64,000 nt of DNA, taken from positions 620,001 through 684,000 of the forward strand of contig JABFRQ010000005.1 of assembly GCA_013141075.1 (NCBI GenBank). The letters are read 5' to 3'. Below the pieces are notes generated by a model. It was not told where the DNA came from. It ran no database searches and saw nothing but the letters and a program-made list of their open reading frames with translations. The first letter of the stretch is position 1. Each line of letters begins with the position of its first letter. This DNA is from Methylotenera sp. (GTDB lineage: Bacteria > Pseudomonadota > Gammaproteobacteria > Burkholderiales > Methylophilaceae). Both the position numbers and the translations under genes were made by a program. Shown piece after piece: positions 18,778-26,737 of this stretch.

Positions 18778-19611
18778 CTAGTCTACGCGAATAGTAAGGG
18801 CATTATCTTGCAATTGATTGCTGATTGACCTACTTAAAATTGCGCGGCTCACCTCATCTTTTTGCTGCATTGTGCTACCTAAATCAAACCACTCTCCTTT
18901 ATTCACGCGCACTATTGTGCTGAGTTCTTCAAAATCTATAAAGCCAGCTTGGTTCAATTGCGCAATTCTCGGCGTGATTTCTAATTCTACTTGGTTACCA
19001 ATGCTACGCGCCCGCACTGCAAAGCCAGTGGAAATGTCTACAAATTCTGTGGTGCGTTGCACGCGAATGTAGCGGTGCATGTAGGTAACCCATTCTTGCG
19101 TAAACGGCACAGATTGCCCCACGCGAATAAATGCTTGCCCGCCATCTAGTACGTTAATAAATTGGTTACTATTGCTACGTGTATTACTTTGATTGTTTTC
19201 GATGTCAATTTGCACACCATCTGGCGCGCGCCTAGAGGTACGATTAGTGCCAATCACTACATTGCCGATACGCTTCTGCCCGCTCACCGCTACGCCGTTA
19301 CGCGAAGTTTGCTGGCTATTTTGGCGGTTGACGGTAATTTTTAAATTTTGTTGCGCTGCGTCTAAACTTGCAATGGTTTGCTCAATTTCTAGCATTCTTT
19401 CTGGGCTTGCACGAATGATTAAATGATTTTGCATGCCAGTTACGGCGCCATCTTCGCCCGCTAGCGGCTGAATAATCGGCAGAATATCTTCAACAAAACG
19501 ATGTTGTAAGGTGATAATTTTGAAATCAGTCACTGCCAGCGCTTGAGTTGGCAGCATTAGCGCTAATAAAATACTGCAAGCTAATAATAAACGGTGGACA
19601 AATGCCTGCAT
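18778..19611 (-). CDS. Secretin N-domain (STN)-like periplasmic protein
   Basis: A 277-residue protein with a signal peptide (~1-26, ending QALA). It has a secretin N-type nodule: LQHRFVEDILPIIQPLAG, then NHLIIRASPERMLEIEQTIA (~60-85). The Arg/Asn-rich middle and C-terminal GQSVPFTQEW and LEITPRI resemble the start of a secretin beta domain. It is too short to form a secretin pore and has no type II secretion genes nearby. It sits 2 bp after the DUF7931-like gene in a three-gene minus-strand operon with the roxA-like gene. Its role is unknown. Confidence 0.75.
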   Translation of the reverse strand: MQAFVHRLLLACSILLALMLPTQALAVTDFKIITLQHRFVEDILPIIQPLAGEDGAVTGMQNHLIIRASPERMLEIEQTIASLDAAQQNLKITVNRQNSQQTSRNGVAVSGQKRIGNVVIGTNRTSRRAPDGVQIDIENNQSNTRSNSNQFINVLDGGQAFIRVGQSVPFTQEWVTYMHRYIRVQRTTEFVDISTGFAVRARSIGNQVELEITPRIAQLNQAGFIDFEELSTIVRVNKGEWFDLGSTMQQKDEVSRAILSRSISNQLQDNALTIRVD

Positions 19612-19613
19612 GG

Positions 19614-20111
19614 TTAAAGCCCTAAATTGGTCACGGTGACTTTGTTTTGTGTAGCTTCTAACAACTCTTCAAAGCGCGAATTTAACTGCCGCACCGTTTC
19701 TGGATCGTCCAACGCATACTTAAAGCGCGCTTGGTCTATATGAATGCGCTTAATGTAATGCTTGCCATCGGCCAATATAAAGCAGTCTTTGGCGTGTTTG
19801 GCGGTGTCATTTGTTTCATGCACGGTCATTTTGTGGCCGTAAGTTTCTAGCAACTTCAATAAACGCGGACATTTTTCTTGAAAAAACACCGTACTTTGTA
19901 AAACAATGGTGAGGTGGCTGTTAATATTGCCGCTCAAAAACTGTTCAAAAAGCGCAATTTTTTGCAAACTAGCAAAATCACCACGGCTTAAATCTTGGTC
20001 AAAAATCAGCAATTCAGCTCGCGCATTGGTTAAAATAATGCTGATTGCCTCAGCGTACAGGCGCTCTCCAGCTAGTATTTGATTGGGTGTAAGTGTTAAA
20101 TTATTGTCCAT
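19614..20111 (-). CDS. Conserved hypothetical protein (DUF7931-like)
   Basis: A 165-residue soluble protein without signal peptide or membrane helix. It contains RAELLIFDQDLSRGDF and later DCFILADGKHYIKRIH, a pattern reminiscent of the phospholipase-D-like fold but without HKD motifs. I recognise it only as a conserved betaproteobacterial family found next to a RoxA-like gene; the DUF number is from memory. It is encoded 21 bp after the roxA-like gene and 2 bp before the STN protein. Confidence 0.65.
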   Translation of the reverse strand: MDNNLTLTPNQILAGERLYAEAISIILTNARAELLIFDQDLSRGDFASLQKIALFEQFLSGNINSHLTIVLQSTVFFQEKCPRLLKLLETYGHKMTVHETNDTAKHAKDCFILADGKHYIKRIHIDQARFKYALDDPETVRQLNSRFEELLEATQNKVTVTNLGL

Positions 20112-20132
20112 AAAAATAATTCAATATTAAAG

Positions 20133-21311
20133 TTAAGTATTAAAGTTTAAATAACCAGCCACATACCAATCATAAAGCTGCTGTAATAAGTTTTCATCAA
20201 AAATCGTACCAGCTTCAATACGGCGATTATCTGCCAACAATTTTAGTATGTTTGCTGATTCTCCTGCAAATATAGCCAACTCACCATTCATAAAAAATGA
20301 ATCGCCAAAAAATAACATTTGGCTTTTTAGGTCAAGTGCGATGCCAAGCTTGGCGAGTTTGTCAGCAAAGGCTTTGGCAGATATTTTTTTATTCGCTTCA
20401 AATACTACATCTGGCTTAGGTTCTGAGAGATATGTACCTAAAAACTCTGCTACCAAAGCATCTGACCATTTAATTTTTTGTAAGTTTGCACTCACTTTAC
20501 TAACCATTTCTTTGCCAATTTCGGCAGGATGAGTTTGCAAACTTAAATCTGCATCGCTGTAAATTCCATCTAAAGTTAGCTTATTATCTTGATTCAATTG
20601 GTCTTGCATAAAACCTAAAAACTCAGTTGCTAGCTCCTGATTTTTTGGCGCTCTAAAACCTATAGAATATGTCATGCAGTCATCAGCGCCGTCGGACACT
20701 GCAATGCCCCAATGCGCCAGCTGTGGCGGTAAGTAGAGCATATCCCCCGCTTCTAGCAGCCATTCTTGCGCGGTTTCAAAGTTTTGCAAAATACGCAAAG
20801 GCGCGCCTTCAATTAGCGCTAAATCCGTTTGCTCGCTCACGCGCCATAAGCGCTTGCCTTGGCCTTGTAGCAAGAATACATCGTAACTATCAAAATGCGG
20901 CCCCACGCCGCCGCCATTGGGTGCATAACTCACCATTAAGTCATCAAGCCGCGCATGGGGAATAAAATTAAACTGCTGTAATAAAGCTGTGGCTTCAGGC
21001 AGATAATGGTTCACGCTTTGTACTAGCAAAGTCCAATTGTGATTTGGCGTTGGATTTTCAGGCAAGTTTGCAAAATCTTCATCTTCAAACGGGCCGTGGT
21101 GTGCGAGCCATTTTCCTTTTTTAAATTCCACAATGCGCGATTGCACATCGTCTTCGCAAGCCAAGCCAGCCAGCTCATCAGGGCTTAATAAACCTGTGAA
21201 ATTAGGGATTGCTTGCTTGATGAGCAGGGGTTTTTTTTGCCAGTATTCAGCCAAAAATTGCGCAGGCGTTAAGCCACCAAGTAATGGAAATGGTTTAATA
21301 TTGGTCGTCAT
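20133..21311 (-). CDS. roxA: Cupin/JmjC ribosomal protein uL16 arginine hydroxylase (RoxA/YcfD-like)
   Basis: A 2-oxoglutarate/Fe(II) oxygenase that, in E. coli YcfD, hydroxylates an arginine of ribosomal protein uL16. The 392 residues show the JmjC fold with the iron motif H-x-D in GPHFDSYDVFLLQGQGKR (~138) and the distal His in LPPQLAHWGIAV (~205), followed by a winged-helix C-terminal region. The N-terminal LTPAQFLAEYWQKKPLLI is a strong group signature. The length matches the family (~370-390). It is first in an operon with two genes of unknown function. Confidence 0.87.
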   Translation of the reverse strand: MTTNIKPFPLLGGLTPAQFLAEYWQKKPLLIKQAIPNFTGLLSPDELAGLACEDDVQSRIVEFKKGKWLAHHGPFEDEDFANLPENPTPNHNWTLLVQSVNHYLPEATALLQQFNFIPHARLDDLMVSYAPNGGGVGPHFDSYDVFLLQGQGKRLWRVSEQTDLALIEGAPLRILQNFETAQEWLLEAGDMLYLPPQLAHWGIAVSDGADDCMTYSIGFRAPKNQELATEFLGFMQDQLNQDNKLTLDGIYSDADLSLQTHPAEIGKEMVSKVSANLQKIKWSDALVAEFLGTYLSEPKPDVVFEANKKISAKAFADKLAKLGIALDLKSQMLFFGDSFFMNGELAIFAGESANILKLLADNRRIEAGTIFDENLLQQLYDWYVAGYLNFNT

Positions 21312-21459
21312 TTTAATAATTTTTTTGCATGGTCAGATAAATGTTAATTATGCCATTGCATTGCTAGACAGGTTGGTCTATATTTAGGCTAATTTACAAA
21401 ATAAAAGTTAATTGTAATCATTCTGAAAATAAGTTTGCCGTAATTTTGAGGAGAGTGCT

Positions 21460-23589
21460 ATGAACGCCCCAGTTGATGCTTCTATTAAAACCTTTCACGG
21501 CGGTTGCCCGCACGATTGCCCAGACACTTGCAGTATGGTGTTTCATGTAAAAGATGAAAAACTCATCGCGGTGACAGGCAACACAGAGCACCCGATGACG
21601 CGCGGCGGCTTGTGCGTTAAACTCAAAGATTACGAAAAACGGCATTATCACCCAGACCGCCTACTTTACCCCATGAAGCGCACAGGCCCCAAAGGCAGCA
21701 AGCAATTTACGCGCATTACTTGGGATGAAGCGTTAGATACCATTGTTGATAAATGGCAGGGCATTATTAAAACAGACGGCCCGCGTGCCATTATGCCCGC
21801 CAGTTATTTAGGTAACCAAGGGCTAGTGCATGGTTTAAATGGTGGCGATGCGTTTTTTAACAAATTGGGCGCGACTGTTTGTGAAAGAACATTTTGTGGT
21901 GAAGGCTCATGCACCGCATGGTTGCTCACTGTTGGGCCAACGGGTGGCGTTGACCCTGAAAGTTTTATTCACAGCAAATTCATTATTATTTGGGCGTGCA
22001 ATTCCGTTTCTACCAATCTGCATCATTGGCATATTGTGCACGAGGCGCAGAAAAAAGGCGCAAAAGTGGTGGTGATTGACAGTTACGCCTCAAAAACCGC
22101 TAAAGAAGCTGATTGGCACATTGCCCCAAAACCTGGCACCGATGGTGCGTTAGCCATGGCGATGATGCACGTGATTATTGAAGAAAATTTAGTTGACCAA
22201 GACTATGTAGATAACTACACGGTTGGCTATAAAGAACTCGCCGCACGCGCCAAAACCCGTACGCCTGAATGGGCAGAGCAAATTACAGGCATCGCTGCCG
22301 CAGATATTCGCCAATTAGCACGTGAATACGCCACCACGCCACCAGCGGCAATTCGCATGGGCATTGCTTTAGAGCGCAATTATGGCGGCAGCCAAGCGAT
22401 TCGCGCGGTTACCTGCTTGCCCGCGCTGATTGGCGCTTGGCGGCATGTGGGCGGCGGCGTGCTGCAAATGCCAATTTGGGAGCATCCGTATGATTTTATG
22501 ACCATGTGCCGCCCTGATTTAATCCCAGAAGGCACGCCAGTGGTGAATATTCTGCAACTTGGGCGCGCACTCACGGGTGAGTTAAATCTCGAAACACCGA
22601 TTAAATCGCTCATGGTGTGGAACACCAACCCTGTAACGCAATCGCCAGAAACCGATAAAATTGTGGCAGGTTTGCAGTGTGAAGATTTATTCACCATTGT
22701 GGCCGACCATTTTATTTCAGACACCGCCGCCTATGCCGACATCATTCTGCCAGCCGCCATGGGCGCAGAGATGGAAGATATTATCGTGTCATGGGGGCAT
22801 TTTTATCTCACGTATAACGCCAAATGTATTGAGCCGCCAGCCGAAGCAATCCCCAATAACGAGATTTTCCGCCGCCTTGCCAAACGCATGGGCTTTACCG
22901 AGCCGCAATTTAGTTGGTCTGATAGCGAATGCCTAGAGCACTACATTAACTGGAGCGCGCCAGTGTGCGAAGGCATTGATGTAGCTTACCTACGCGAGCA
23001 CGGCTTTGCACGCCTAAAAGTGGGCACAAAAGATGACCGCGCACCGCACAAAAATGGCAACTTCCCCACGCCCACAGGCAAGGTAATGCTCATGGTTGAG
23101 GGTGCTAAAAACTTTGTGGCTGGGCCTTTCCGCCAAATGTACGATGGCTTTCAGCCAGGGCAAGATTTAGACCCGCTGCCAGATTATTTAGCCTCGCGTG
23201 AATCGCCTGAGAGCAACCCAGCGTTAGCGGCCAAATATCCGCTCAGTATAATTACGCCCAAAAGCCACGGATTTTTAAACTCGTGCTATGCGAATATGAC
23301 GGATAAAATTAAAAAACAAGGGGAGCAATACGTGCTCATTCACCCAGCAGATGCCGCCATGCGCAACATTGCAGAAGGCGCCAAAGTGCGCGTGTTTAAT
23401 GACCGCGGCGCGTTTGAGGCGCAGGCGAACATTACGCAAGATGTGAACCCAGGTTTGGTTGTTTCGCCGCTTGGTTATTGGCGGCAGTTGAATAAGGGCA
23501 CGGCCAACTCCATTAGTTTGGCGGAGTTTGGGGATATGGGCAACTCGGCGAGTTTTAGTGATAATTTGGTTGAAGTGGAGTTGGGATAA
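21460..23589 (+). CDS. Molybdopterin-dependent oxidoreductase
   Basis: A 709-residue catalytic subunit of the bis-MGD molybdoenzyme (DMSO reductase) family. The N-terminal 4Fe-4S site is CPHDCPDTC...GLCVK (~11-50); the central molybdopterin domains include PGTDGALAMAM and ERNYGGSQAIRA, and the C-terminal cofactor-binding domain begins near SIITPKSHGF. There is no twin-arginine signal, so it acts in the cytosol. There is no partner subunit beside it. GAGGAGAG gives a good ribosome-binding site. Substrate is not predictable; close families are annotated only as 'molybdopterin oxidoreductase'. Codon use is noticeably more GC-rich than its right-hand neighbour. Confidence 0.92.
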   Translation: MNAPVDASIKTFHGGCPHDCPDTCSMVFHVKDEKLIAVTGNTEHPMTRGGLCVKLKDYEKRHYHPDRLLYPMKRTGPKGSKQFTRITWDEALDTIVDKWQGIIKTDGPRAIMPASYLGNQGLVHGLNGGDAFFNKLGATVCERTFCGEGSCTAWLLTVGPTGGVDPESFIHSKFIIIWACNSVSTNLHHWHIVHEAQKKGAKVVVIDSYASKTAKEADWHIAPKPGTDGALAMAMMHVIIEENLVDQDYVDNYTVGYKELAARAKTRTPEWAEQITGIAAADIRQLAREYATTPPAAIRMGIALERNYGGSQAIRAVTCLPALIGAWRHVGGGVLQMPIWEHPYDFMTMCRPDLIPEGTPVVNILQLGRALTGELNLETPIKSLMVWNTNPVTQSPETDKIVAGLQCEDLFTIVADHFISDTAAYADIILPAAMGAEMEDIIVSWGHFYLTYNAKCIEPPAEAIPNNEIFRRLAKRMGFTEPQFSWSDSECLEHYINWSAPVCEGIDVAYLREHGFARLKVGTKDDRAPHKNGNFPTPTGKVMLMVEGAKNFVAGPFRQMYDGFQPGQDLDPLPDYLASRESPESNPALAAKYPLSIITPKSHGFLNSCYANMTDKIKKQGEQYVLIHPADAAMRNIAEGAKVRVFNDRGAFEAQANITQDVNPGLVVSPLGYWRQLNKGTANSISLAEFGDMGNSASFSDNLVEVELG

Positions 23590-23699
23590 AGCGGCTACTA
23601 AATTACTAGGGTAGGAAAAGCTAGCTGCCCTAGTAGCTATTCATATTAAAAATTGATTATTAGTTCTTTGTTTGTATAACTTATGAATATAATAAGACT

Positions 23700-24605
23700 A
23701 TGAGAAAATTAAAAGCTTTTTTGAGTAATCCTGTCTGGCAAGGGCTCAGCGTTCTTATTACAGTTATTGGCATTTTTCTAAGCATTTCAAATTCAAAATC
23801 AAACGAAGTCTCAATAATACCAACTGAAAAATTTACTCACCTAAGTGAATATTTTCCTGACTCCAAAATAAAATTTACTATTGAGGGTGAAACGTCAAAT
23901 TTAGACAATTTATATTATAGGTATTTTTATGTTTATAACAATTCCAACTTACCTCTAACAGCAGATGATTTTAAAAAGAAAATTAGTGTCAAGTCCAGAA
24001 ATTCAAATTTTGAGATTCTTTTGGTTAGTTCTTGTAGAAATAAAAATGAGCTAAAGGAAATGTCCCAAATAAGTGAGCCCCAGTTTAACTGGTCTAAATC
24101 TAAACAAGGCTGGGAGTTGGAGCCAGAACTGTTAAATTCAGAAGAAGGTGGTTGCGTGATAATGGTCGTTCGTAACTTTCCTCAAGACCAAACTGGTATT
24201 GCTGATATTAAAGAGTCAGACTTTATATGGGATGGAAGGATAGTAGGAACTAGGCTAAAAATTTATTCTAGCCCAGAGGAGTATTGGGAAAGTAATACTA
24301 ATATAACTAATTACTTACAAGTTACAGTGGCTTTTGGTACAGAAGGTGTACTTTGGTTTTTAGTCCTACAGTATTTCCTTTTTATAGTACCTTTATATAT
24401 TGCTGAAAAAATAAAAGTTATTTTTTTACAAAATGTTAATAATGCGTATATTTTTGTTCTTTTTTCAATCACGACATCCGAAATTTTAGTTTCAAAGTTT
24501 ATTAATGGAAATCAACAGCATCCAGTTGTTTGGCCTTTACTGTTAATGCATTTACTATTATTTATATATTTAGCATATAGAACATACAAATTAAATAAGG
24601 TATAA
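23700..24605 (+). CDS. Membrane protein of unknown function, AT-rich
   Basis: A 301-residue protein that I do not recognise. It has one N-terminal membrane segment (~15-32), a soluble domain of ~190 residues probably outside the cytosol with two or three cysteines, then three hydrophobic segments (~222-240, ~250-270, ~275-295). Base composition is clearly richer in A and T than the neighbours, which suggests recent acquisition. A TATAAT at 23688-23693 lies only 6 bp before the ATG, and no ribosome-binding site is obvious, so the mRNA may be leaderless or the real start may lie further in. Confidence 0.65.
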   Translation: MRKLKAFLSNPVWQGLSVLITVIGIFLSISNSKSNEVSIIPTEKFTHLSEYFPDSKIKFTIEGETSNLDNLYYRYFYVYNNSNLPLTADDFKKKISVKSRNSNFEILLVSSCRNKNELKEMSQISEPQFNWSKSKQGWELEPELLNSEEGGCVIMVVRNFPQDQTGIADIKESDFIWDGRIVGTRLKIYSSPEEYWESNTNITNYLQVTVAFGTEGVLWFLVLQYFLFIVPLYIAEKIKVIFLQNVNNAYIFVLFSITTSEILVSKFINGNQQHPVVWPLLLMHLLLFIYLAYRTYKLNKV

Positions 24606-24649
24606 CTTATTTATGTTGTGTTGAGTAGTCGCTTTCGCGCGACTAGCGA

Positions 24650-24683
24650 GTTACTTTTTCTTGCTTAGCCAAGAAAAAGTAAC
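24650..24683. repeat. 14 bp inverted repeat at the start of a gene-free repeat-rich stretch (24606-25041)
   Basis: GTTACTTTTTCTTG and CAAGAAAAAGTAAC form perfect arms around a 6-base loop. Just before it is a smaller hairpin, AGTCGC/GCGACT. Read through on the plus strand the repeat gives SQEKVTKKKATPY, a phrase seen in many spurious small proteobacterial ORFs, so this is a common intergenic repeat and the open frame to 24891 is probably not a gene. The rest of this stretch holds only the long inverted repeat at 24911-24992. Confidence 0.7.
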
Positions 24684-24910
24684 CAAAAAGAAGGCTACCC
24701 CCTACCGCTTGTTTCCTGCGCTACTCAGCTTCATGGGCGGCAATCGGAAACTCGCCAAAAAAAGCACTTGGCTCAAACAGCCGCTTGCCGAAACCACCCA
24801 TGAAACTGAGCAGCGCAGGCGCGGTAGCAGGGGATTTGAGGTCAAAACCAGTAGGCTGGGTAACATTGAAATTTCACGGCTGTATATTTAATTCATAAAA
24901 CTCTCAAACT

Positions 24911-24992
24911 CCGTCATCCTCGCGAAAGCGGGGATCCATTTTAGGTTTTTGTTTAAATCCAAATTGGATCCCCGCTTTCGCGAGGATGACGG
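24911..24992. repeat. Long perfect inverted repeat (28 bp arms)
   Basis: Arms 24911-24938 and 24965-24992 are exact reverse complements (each contains CGCGAAAGCGGGGATCCA or its complement) around a 26-base AT-rich loop. This is the widespread 'GTCAT...CGCGAAAGCGGGGATCC' intergenic element. It lies 49 bp before pyrD and would form a very stable RNA hairpin. A short relative is at 42962-42989. Confidence 0.88.
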
Positions 24993-25041
24993 CGGCGGTG
25001 TGCAATTTTGGGTAAGTTACATAATGAAGTAAAATCACGTT

Positions 25042-26073
25042 ATGGATATTTACTCACTCGCAAAACCGTTGTTGTTTCAGTTTGATGCTGAAGCCGCGCA
25101 TGATTTCACTTTAAAAACTCTCAAGCTGGCTGAAAAAACAGGGGCGTTATCGCTTTACCCTGCGCCGCCTGTGTGTGCGCCTCGGCAGGTGATGGGCATT
25201 ACATTCCCCAATCCCGTTGGTTTGGCGGCAGGTTTGGATAAAAACGCTGCGGTGATTGATGGCATGGCGGCGCTTGGCTTTGGTTTTATTGAGGTTGGCA
25301 CGGTCACGCCGCGCCCGCAACCTGGCAACCCTAAGCCGCGCTTATTTCGCGTGAAAGAGGCGCAAGGCATTGTGAATCGCTTTGGTTTTAACAATTTGGG
25401 CGTAGATAATTTAATCGCGAATGTAAAAGCCGCCAAATATAAAGGTCTGACTTCTAATCAAATACTTGGCATTAACATCGGCAAAAACTTTGATACGCCT
25501 ATGGAAAATGCGGTGGATGATTATTTAATTTGCATGCAAAAAGTATATGCATATGCGACTTATATTACGGTGAATATTTCATCGCCCAACACTAAAAACT
25601 TGCGTGCTTTGCAAGAAAAAGAAGCACTTTCTAGCTTGCTGGCAACGCTTAAATTAGAGCAAACCAAGCTGGCAAATCAGCATGGTAAATATGTTCCAAT
25701 TACCTTAAAAATAGCGCCAGACTTAGAGCTGAGCCAAATCAATGAAATTGCAGATTTGCTAATGGAGCACAAAATTGATGGCGTAATTGCCACAAATACA
25801 ACCTTGGCGCGTGACATGGTAAAAGGCATGGAACATGCGGAAGAAGCTGGCGGGTTGTCTGGCGCGCCAGTGCGTGAAAAATCAACGATGGTGATTCAAC
25901 AATTATCGCAACGCTTGCAAGGCGCGTTGCCAATTATTGGCGTGGGCGGTATTTTAAGCGGGGCAGATGCCGTAGAAAAAATTGCAGCAGGTGCTGACCT
26001 TGTGCAAGTTTATAGCGGGCTGATTTATAAAGGGCCTAAGCTGGTGCATGATGTTTGCAAATCGCTAGGTTAG
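25042..26073 (+). CDS. pyrD: Dihydroorotate dehydrogenase (quinone), class 2
   Basis: The fourth step of pyrimidine synthesis: oxidises dihydroorotate to orotate and passes electrons to the quinone pool at the inner membrane. The 343 residues have the class 2 N-terminal amphipathic extension (to ~40), the FMN barrel beginning [13 protein letters not shown], the catalytic Ser in TVNISSPNT (~175), and IGVGGILSG and [13 protein letters not shown] near the C-terminus for phosphate binding. A GST-like gene follows after 12 bp. Confidence 0.97.
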   Translation: MDIYSLAKPLLFQFDAEAAHDFTLKTLKLAEKTGALSLYPAPPVCAPRQVMGITFPNPVGLAAGLDKNAAVIDGMAALGFGFIEVGTVTPRPQPGNPKPRLFRVKEAQGIVNRFGFNNLGVDNLIANVKAAKYKGLTSNQILGINIGKNFDTPMENAVDDYLICMQKVYAYATYITVNISSPNTKNLRALQEKEALSSLLATLKLEQTKLANQHGKYVPITLKIAPDLELSQINEIADLLMEHKIDGVIATNTTLARDMVKGMEHAEEAGGLSGAPVREKSTMVIQQLSQRLQGALPIIGVGGILSGADAVEKIAAGADLVQVYSGLIYKGPKLVHDVCKSLG

Positions 26074-26085
26074 ATAAAAGTTGTA

Positions 26086-26700
26086 ATGGCACTACCAATT
26101 TTATATTCTTATCGCCGCTGCCCCTATGCTATGCGTGCAAGAATGGCGCTCAAGTTGGCGAACATTGATGTGGAAATTCGCGAGATTTCACTGCGCGAAA
26201 AACCTGCCCACATGCTGAAAGTTTCCCCCAAAGGCACCGTGCCTGTGTTGGTGTTGCAAGATGGAAGTGTGATTGAACAAAGTTTAGAAATCATGCAATG
26301 GGCATTAAAACAGCATGCTCTGGGAGCCAATATCCATGCGGGTGCTGGAGCATCTGTTTTAGGGCTTATTTCAGAGAATGACGACGCATTTAAACGTGCT
26401 TTAGATGCCTACAAATATCCCGAACGCTACCCCAACAAAACACAAACACAACATCGAGCAGACGGTGAAGTTTTTTTGAAAAAGCTGGAAAACTTGCTGT
26501 TAGAGAATAGCAATTTATTCAGCGTCGCGCCTAGCTTGGCTGATATCGCGGTATTTCCGTTTGTACGGCAGTTTGCGGCGGTGGATGCGGCTTGGTTTGA
26601 AAATTCGCCTTATCCGAAATTGCAGACTTGGCTAAAAAAATTGGTTGAATCTGAATTATTTAACAGCGTGATGGAAAAACAGCCAACTTATATTGCATAA
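26086..26700 (+). CDS. Glutathione S-transferase-like protein with a palindromic-repeat insertion
   Basis: A 204-residue GST-fold protein. The thioredoxin-like N-terminal domain begins LYSYRRCPYAMRARMAL with a CPYA motif (Cys ~12); PKGTVPVLVLQDG and IEQSLEIMQW form the glutathione-binding edge; the C-terminal helical domain includes NDDAFKRALDAYKYPERYP. Between the domains, at ~77-87, the peptide [11 protein letters not shown] is encoded by a copy of the dispersed palindrome. Relatives usually have a short acidic loop there. The fold should tolerate it, since the linker is surface-exposed. It lies 12 bp after pyrD. Confidence 0.88.
   Translation: MALPILYSYRRCPYAMRARMALKLANIDVEIREISLREKPAHMLKVSPKGTVPVLVLQDGSVIEQSLEIMQWALKQHALGANIHAGAGASVLGLISENDDAFKRALDAYKYPERYPNKTQTQHRADGEVFLKKLENLLLENSNLFSVAPSLADIAVFPFVRQFAAVDAAWFENSPYPKLQTWLKKLVESELFNSVMEKQPTYIA
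26315..26348 (-). repeat. Palindromic element copy B, in frame inside the GST-like gene
   Basis: The reverse complement is identical over 34 bp to 12228-12261 in rnfC. In both genes the coding strand reads GCCAATATCCATGCG in the same frame and yields [11 protein letters not shown]. Extended outward, ATGCTC and GAGCAT pair as an outer stem. Confidence 0.85.
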
Positions 26701-26737
26701 GCTGGCTATTGTTTTTACTGCTATCAATACTGCAAAG

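Noticed and set aside
24661-24891. 76-codon ORF with SQEKVTKKKATPY
   Set aside because: Begins inside an inverted repeat; this phrase recurs as a spurious ORF from a common intergenic repeat, and no ribosome-binding site is present.
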